Shown here piece by piece: positions 57,705-64,000 of a stretch of 64,000 nucleotides of DNA. Source of the stretch: Closterium sp. Naga37s-1 (taxonomy: Eukaryota > Streptophyta > Zygnematophyceae > Desmidiales > Closteriaceae); assembly GCA_947471745.1 (NCBI GenBank), contig CANJKZ010001116.1, forward strand, positions 74,501-138,500. Reading direction: 5' to 3'. Every line of letters starts with the position of its first letter. Position 1 is the stretch's first letter. Both the position numbers and the translations under genes were made by a program. A model generated the notes under the pieces. It ran no database searches. It was not told where the DNA came from and was given only the letters and a program-made list of their open reading frames with translations.

Positions 57705-60700
57705 TCACAGGGATGCCCTTAACCACGATCCATCAGCCTCAGGGCTCTCCTCTTCCTTTGCCCCTTCCACTGCAGCTCCCACTGGCTCGTTCGTCTTTGC
57801 CTCAGCAGCACCGCCTACTGCTTCATCCTCCTTTGCTGCCGGTGCAGGCCGGTTCTTGCAATACCTGTCAAGCCAGTTGGACTGCTCTGCAAGCACGTGT
57901 AACAGCGACTCACGCGCGCGGTAACCATGTCCCTCGTGCGGTAACAGCACCATGCGGGTGGTTACACCATGGCCCTTGAGTGCTGCGAAGAATCGCTCCG
58001 TCTGATTGGGTAGCAGGTGAAGGGGTTGGGGTGAGGGCAACAGGGGTGAGAGAGGAGTTGGAATGATTTGAGTGAGCGCACAGAGGTTGATGCCACACAC
58101 GCGTGAGCATGATGCGAGTCCTTATGCGTGAACGTGAACACTACACCATGCAGCCAGCAGCCAGAACTCATGTGCGCGATGGCCATGCACATACACCCTG
58201 CAGAACATCAGGCAAGCACCATACATGCCCTCACCATACATGCCTTACCAGACAAGCCTTAACCACACATGCCCTCACCATACATCCACCCACATCCTGA
58301 GCACGCACGCCCTGACCGCCCACACCACGCCCTTCCACCACGCTCACGCCATGGAGCCCTGACCTGCATGGGGAAGGTGCCATGGTGCCCCTACCTGCAT
58401 GAGGAAGGTGCCATGGTGCCCCTACCTGCATGGGGAAGGTGCCATGGAGCCCGTACCTGCATGGGGAAGGTGCCGGTGTTGTTGTCGTCCTGGCCGTGCA
58501 CGAGCAGAATGGGCGACTTGATGCGGTCGGCGGCCAGGAAGGGGCTCATTGTCATGTACACCTCGGGCACCTGCCACAGCGTGCGCTCCTCCGACTGCAG
58601 CGAGGGCGGGATGAAGGGAGAATGGGGCGAGGAAGGGGGAACGAGAGGGGAGTGCGGGATGAGATGAGCGGGGGCAAGAGAATGCTTTCCATGGCCTTTT
58701 GTACCATGCACGCACTCACTCTGCACTTTGCACTCTGCATACCATGCCGCGCACATCACATGCACACCAAACACTGCACTGCTGACACTGCCCTCTGCAC
58801 TCCTCGCACTGCCCTCTGCACTCCTCACACTGCCCTCTGCACTCCTCACACTGCCCTCTGCACTCCTCACACTGCTCACACCGCACAGCGCAGCCCACCT
58901 GGAAGGAGAAGGGCGTGAGCGTGCGGTTGTACGCGCCGCTCTGAGCGATCGCACACGCAAACAGGTGCGGCGCGTGCGCAAGCAGGTTAGCAGCCATGAA
59001 CGCCCCATACGAGTGACCTCCAATCGCGATCCTGTCCCGCTGTGCCACGCCGCGCCCCACCACCTCATCCACCGCCGCCTCTGCACTCGACACCAGCTGC
59101 TCCACGAACCGATCGTTCGCCTCCACCTCTCCCTGCCCAATTATGGGCATTGATGGGCCACTCAGCACCGCGTAGCTGCACAGGGAGTGATGGGGGGGGA
59201 GGGAGGGGGAGGTTATGCCGCGCCCCACCACCTCCTCCACCGCCGCCTCTGCACTGGATACCAGCTGCTCCACGAACCGATCGTTCGCCTCCTCCTCGCC
59301 CTGCCCTATGATGGGCATTGATGGGCCACTCAGCACCGCGTAGCTGCACAGGGAGTGATGAAGGGTGGTAGAAGGATGAGGCGTGCAGAGAAGACGACGC
59401 ACCTGTCAGGCACCTCAAAAAAGACGGCACGGAACATGCAGAGAAAAAGAGGTTGCTGTAAGAGATACTTCGCTTGCTAGAGCAGACCCAGGCTGTTCAT
59501 CAACATAGCACCCATGCGCAAGCACAAAGTGGTCATTTGAAATGAAACAAGCCAAAGACCTTACCCTCTAGCAAGGAAGAGCAGCGGTGAAGACGCCCCA
59601 ATCCCCGGGAATTGATTAGGTGAGCCCTGCACCTGGCCGGCGGCCTCCTTGCTCTTGTACTCCCTGGGGTACGCCCACAGCACCGTGGGCAGCGGGCCGT
59701 CTGTAGCGGGGTTGTAGCCGGGCGGCAGGAAGAGCTTGGCCGTGAGCTGCACACCGTCGGATCGCGTGTAGCGGATGATCTCCTTGGAGAGGCCGCGGAG
59801 GGATGGGTAGGGGTGGGGGAAGTTCGTCAGCTGCACCTCTGACCCGTCCGCCCACCTGGTGGTGTGGGGTGGGGAGGAGGGAAAATGAGGGGAGAGAAAG
59901 AGAGATAGAGAGAGGAGGCATTGGGGGAAGGGCAGGAGTGTGGGGCGGAGGAGGTGGAGGAGGAATTGGCAGCAGCAACCAGAAGAACTGGCGGTGATGA
60001 ATCAGACAAAAGCATGCACCCGTGCATGTGTGTGTGAGTGTATTCAGCCCCACAGACACTACAGCAGCACGCACCTCCTGACTAACGACTGTGGCGGATC
60101 GTCTTTCGACTCGCGGGATAGAATGAGCTTCAGGTCGTTGAGGTCAATGGGTCCCTCCTCCTGGTCGCCCAGCAGCGAGTACATGGTCTCAAAGTACTTC
60201 TCCGTATCGCTGCGCCACACACGCTCCTTCTCCCCCGTCTTCCAGTCAAACAGGTCAAGGAACGGCACGTTGCCCTCCGGGCTCGCGCCGTCCCCGGCTA
60301 GCAGCAATCGCAGCGCGCCATCTGGCATCCGAACCTGAGCTAGAACGTAGGTCCCCATGCTGGTTCGGCGCAGGAGCGGGCCGCCAGGGTCGGAGTACCG
60401 GTCCTCGTAGGACCGGTTGAAGATGAGCTTCGGCGGGGGACGCTGGTCTGGGGGAAGAGGTCCGGCGGCACCGCCCGGGGCAATGGCCCAGGTTCGGGTC
60501 CGGCGAGTCTTGAACCAGCTCTCATAGACAAGTGCCAGACCCTCATCACCCCACGTGATGCCTCTGAGGGGTGGTGACACAGGTAGGCAAGAAGGCAATG
60601 GAGGGATGGAGGAAATGGAGTGCATGCATACATGCAGACACTTCAGAATATTCTCAATAGTGATTCCAACTTAGCATGCTGAACGATCAAGACAGTATGC

Positions 60701-62777
60701 ACCACATGCTTGTCATTGCTATCTCTCCACCGTCTGCCCACGCACGCATGCATGCACGCACCCGTAGCGCAGGTCGAGGCGGCAGAGCTCCTGCGGCTGC
60801 TGACCGGGTGCAGGGTCAGCTGGCAGTGTGTACACGATGTCCCGCGGAGAGGCGTCCACCTTGGCATCTCCCCCGTCCTGCGTCTCCACCCTGCCAGGAC
60901 GATATGCCAGGGGGGCAGGTAGCAGGGGCGAGAGCAGGGGCAACGCAGCAGGGACGAGAGGGGGGCAAGGCAGGAGGCAGCAGGCAGGAGAAGGATGCCA
61001 AGTGGGGAAGGAGCGAGGTGAATGGCAATAGAGCATGCCTGAAGAAGCATAGAACACGCTGTTCCTTGTGAAGCAGTAATTGGTTCAACATGAGTTTTGA
61101 GACGTCGCAAAACTCGAGCTGCTCTTCAGAATTCTCAAAATGAGCAAGCCACGCCCAGCACTAGCTTTCAATAGCTTCCCACCCACCAGTAGAGGCGGTT
61201 GGGCACGTCAGGACGCCAGTTGATGCTGCGGCGGCCTGTCCTGACGGAGTTGAAGGTCACGGGGATGTTGTCCGCCAGTGGTAGGTCCGCCACCAGCTGT
61301 GGGATGAAGGAAGGAAGGAAGGGAGGGCGAGGTACAAGGGGTTTATTTGAGCATGCTTTCACGGAGTTGAATGTCACGGGGATGTTGTCCGCCAGAGGTA
61401 GGTTCGCCACCAGCTGTACCATGCACGAGAGGGACAGTGGGAGAGGAACAGTGGGATTGAGACAGGGAAAAAGGGACAGAGTTGATGCTGCGGCGGCCCG
61501 TCCTGACCGAGTTGAAGGTCACGGGGATGTTGTCCGCCAGAGGCAGGTCCGCCACCAGCTGTGCCATGCACGAGAGGGACAGGAGAAAGGCATCCAAGAG
61601 AGGGGCAGTGGGTGAGGAACAGGGGACTAATCCTCTCATGGCCTGCTTTCACGGAATAGAAAGTCACTTGAGAGAGGATTGGCCCACCTGCACCCATTCC
61701 GCCCCCCACCACCAATAGGGCCACCCTTTCCCCCCTACTGGTTTTCACACCCAACCCTCCTCCTCACCTGCAGCATGTCACCGGAGTCGCTGCGCCACAC
61801 CTCCACACGGCGGGGGAAGCGGCCACAGGGCCTCTACTGCACCCACCTGTACCGACCTGCACCCATTCCACCCCCCATCCCTGCCCCATTCCATTGACTG
61901 CCCCACCTGCAGCATGTCACTGGAGTCGCTGCGCCACACCTCCACGCGGCGGGGGAAGCGGCCACACGGCCTCTGCTGCACCGCCCTGCACTGCACTGCA
62001 CCCACTACGTCCCCCCTCACTGCCTCTGCCCCACCTGCAGCATGTCACCGGAGTCACTGCGCCACACCTCCACGCGGCGGGGGAAGCGGCCACAGGGCCT
62101 CTACTGCACCCACCTGCACCCATTCCACCCCCCACCACTGCCCCATTCCATTGACTGCCCCACCTGCAGCAGGTCACCAGAGTCGCTGCGCCACACCTCC
62201 ACGCGGCGGGGGAAGCGGCCACACGGCACCTCGAAGGAGAAGGGGCGGCACATGCGCTCCACCAGCAGGTACTTGCCGTCGTGTGATGGCTCCACCTGTG
62301 TGGGGTGGGGTGGGGTGGGGTGGGGTGGGAGAGAGACTGGTTGCTGTTGTGGGGAAGGATTGGGCACCATTGAGGACGCAGGGCCCCATTTGCGCTCAAC
62401 CAGCACGTACATGCTGTTGTGAGGCCCCTTCCCACCCTCTCCCACTCTCCCTCCCCTCCCGTCCCTCCCTCCCCTCTCTCCCCCGCTCCCCCTCAGCACA
62501 TACCGACATGTACATGTCCGGTGGGCCAATGGGCTTCATCGATCCCTCGGGGTCATTGATATCAATCCTGACGATCTGCGAGAGTGCAAAGTGTTCCAGC
62601 AGGCGAGCGTCAAACTCGTCTTTGAGCAGATCTGTGAACGTGCGTGACTGCGCCGCCACACCGCCCTGGTTGTCTGAGATCTTGGGGCCGGGAGGGACTG
62701 CTGGGCGCGTGGGCAGTGGCGGGTGGCCGGGCGGGATGATGCTCGCGATGAGCGTGCTGCCGTCAAGCCACGCGTAG
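57705..62777 (-). CDS. CGEP: chloroplast glutamyl endopeptidase (prolyl oligopeptidase family), 9 exons seen, 5' end outside
   Basis: Stromal serine peptidase (MEROPS S9D) that cleaves after Glu during plastid proteolysis. Exons: 62777-62504, 62295-62164, 61296-61187, 60890-60762, 60563-60075, 59855-59565, 59175-58899, 58594-58457, 58001-57705; phases close, about 711 residues. The first visible exon begins mid-codon, so earlier exons lie beyond 62911. The beta-propeller part has VPCGRFPRRVEVWRSDSGD, ETQDGGDAKVDASPRDIVY, VYESWFKTRRTRTWAIAPG and NVPFLDLFDWKTGEKERVW. The hydrolase part has the nucleophile in GGHSYGAFMAANLLAHAP, the acid in LLVHGQDDNNTGTF and the His in LPHEGHGYRARESLLHV. The C-terminal tail is Ala/Glu-rich and variable, as in relatives. 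Partial tandem copies flank exons starting at 62295, 61296, 59175 and 58594. Confidence 0.94.
58360..58480 (-). repeat. three extra short copies of the exon 58594-58457 donor end
   Basis: CACCTTCCCCATGCAG|GTA followed by GGGGCACCATGG-type spacer repeats about every 27-30 bp downstream of the parent donor. Confidence 0.85.
59204..59346 (-). repeat. extra copy of the 5' part of the catalytic exon of CGEP
   Basis: Acceptor plus codons for YAVLSGPSMPIIGQGE and ANDRFVEQLVSSAEAAVEEV recur upstream of the parent exon at 59175, then break off at GGGCGCGG without a donor. Confidence 0.9.
61340..61580 (-). repeat. two extra copies of the 5' part of the CGEP exon at 61296
   Basis: Acceptor plus codons for LVA(D/N)LPLADNIPVTFNSV recur near 61345-61412 and 61480-61560. 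The right-hand copy continues to RTGRRSIN before diverging. Confidence 0.88.
61765..62110 (-). repeat. three extra copies of the 3' part of the CGEP exon 62295-62164
   Basis: Segments encoding CGRFPRRVEVWRSDSGD(M/L)LQ with CTGCAG|GTG junctions recur near 61770-61830, 61908-61970 and 62034-62100; spacers are C-rich on the plus strand. Confidence 0.9.
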
Positions 62778-62910
62778 CTGAGGGGTTGGGAGGGGTGCGG
62801 AGGGGTGGGCAGGTGTGGGGGGGATGGGGAGGAATGGGGATGGACGGGTTGCATTGAGGAGGTGAAGTGGAGGTGGTTCGAGGTAGGCAACGAGGGCAGG
62901 TTCATAGCGT

Positions 62911-64000
62911 GGGACTGATAGGTGGGACTGATAGGTGGGGTGGGACTGATGGGTGGGACTGATAGGTGGGACTGATAGGTGGGACTGATAGGTGGGACTG
63001 ATAGGTGGGACTGATAGGTGGGACTGATAGATGGGACTGATAGGTGGGACTGATAGGAGGGACTGATAGGTGGGACTGATAGGTGGGACTGATAGTTGGG
63101 ACTGATAGGTGGGACTGATAGGTGGGACTGATAGGTGGGACTGATAGGTGGGACTGATAGGTGGGACTGATAGGTGGGACTGATAGGTGGGACTGATAGG
63201 AGGGACTGATAGGTGGGACTGATAGGAGGGACTGATAGGTGGGACTGATAGGTGGGACTGATAGTTGGGACTGATAGGTGGGACTGATAGGTGGGACTGA
63301 TAGGTGGGACTGATAGGTGGGACTGATAGGTGGGACTGATAGGTGGGACTGATAGGTGGGACTGATAGGAGGGACTGATAGGTGGGACTGATAGGTGGGA
63401 CTGATAGGTGGGACTGATAGGTGGGACTGATAGGTGGGACTGATAGGTGGGACTGATAGGTGGGACTGATAGGTGGGACTGATAGGTGGGACTGATAGGT
63501 GGGACTGATAGGTGGGACTGATAGGTGGGACTGATAGGTGGGACTGATAGGAGACTGATAGGTGGGACTGATAGGCGGGACTGATAGGTGGGACTGATAG
63601 GTGGGACTGATAGGTGGGGACTGATAGGTGGGACTGATAGGTGGGACTGATAGGAGGGACTGATAGGTGGGACTGATAGGTGGGACTGATAGGAGGGACT
63701 GATAGGTGGGACTGATAGGCGGGACTGATAGGTGGGACTGATAGGTGGGACTGATAGGTTGGGACTGATAGGTGGGACTGATAGGTGGGACTGATAGGTG
63801 GGACTGATAGGTGGGACTGATAGGTGGGTGGGACTGATAGGTGGGACTGATAGGTGGGACTGATAGGTGGGACTGATAGGTGGGACTGATAGGTTGGACT
63901 GATAGGTGGGACTGATAGGAGGGACTGATAGGTGGGTGGGACTGATAGGTGGGTGGGACTGATAGGTGGGACTGATAGGTGGGACTGATAGGAGGGACTG
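62911..64000. repeat. 13-bp minisatellite GGTGGGACTGATA, about 80 units, running off the window
   Basis: Tandem units fill the last 1.09 kb with scattered variants (AGGGAC, TTGGGAC, CGGGAC and occasional GGTG insertions). It sits on the 5' side of the first visible CGEP exon, so it probably lies in a CGEP intron. Confidence 0.95.

Overview
The window is nuclear DNA from a streptophyte, most likely a charophyte green alga (possibly Zygnematophyceae such as Closterium; that last step is a guess). The evidence is GC-rich, intron-rich genes with GTGAGT-type donors, plant-type orthologues (AP-4 epsilon, a plant-type Hsp110, a chloroplast glutamyl endopeptidase, a PRP40C/TCERG1-like splicing factor), a plastid-targeted protein, nuclear-type tRNA sequences and two Ty1/copia retrotransposons primed by initiator tRNA-Met. 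There is no prokaryotic gene organisation. I built all exon models by hand from splice sites, reading phase and recalled family features. In each model the reading phase closes across every intron.

Layout. 1-397 (-): first exon of AP-4 epsilon. 1045-6533 (-): Hsp110/HSP70-14-like chaperone, 9 exons, 845 aa. 7206-8600 (-): 2H cyclic phosphodiesterase with an unusual N-terminal hydrophobic segment. 8927-8998 (+): initiator tRNA-Met-like sequence. 9460-16442 (-): Copia element 1, decayed and lacking N-terminal gag. 16602-24808 (-): nicalin (ER BOS complex), 13 exons, 623 aa. 25371-28724 (+): EamA/DMT transporter with a very long inserted loop. 29284-36897 (+): Copia element 2, with identical LTRs and a target-site duplication but two homopolymer frameshifts. 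37843-52917 (-): PRP40C/TCERG1-like WW-FF splicing factor, 13 exons, 2576 aa, with a charged/RS tail of about 1300 residues. 54045-56614 (-): plastid-targeted protein of unknown function. 57480-57551 (-): tRNA-Trp-like sequence. 57705-62777 (-): chloroplast glutamyl endopeptidase (CGEP), whose 5' end lies beyond a 13-bp minisatellite that runs off the window edge.

The genes do not form a pathway; they are unrelated housekeeping genes. What unites the window is structural. In five independent genes, short segments spanning a splice junction (part of an exon plus adjoining intron) are tandemly duplicated from 1 to 12 extra times. Several copies keep both splice sites and reading phase, and where compared they differ from the parent exon only by silent changes. 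The strongest cases are the 208-bp array in Hsp110 (four complete 141-nt exon copies) and the 130-bp array in nicalin (13 acceptor copies, open in all three frames). This junction-anchored duplication is the best candidate here for something undescribed.
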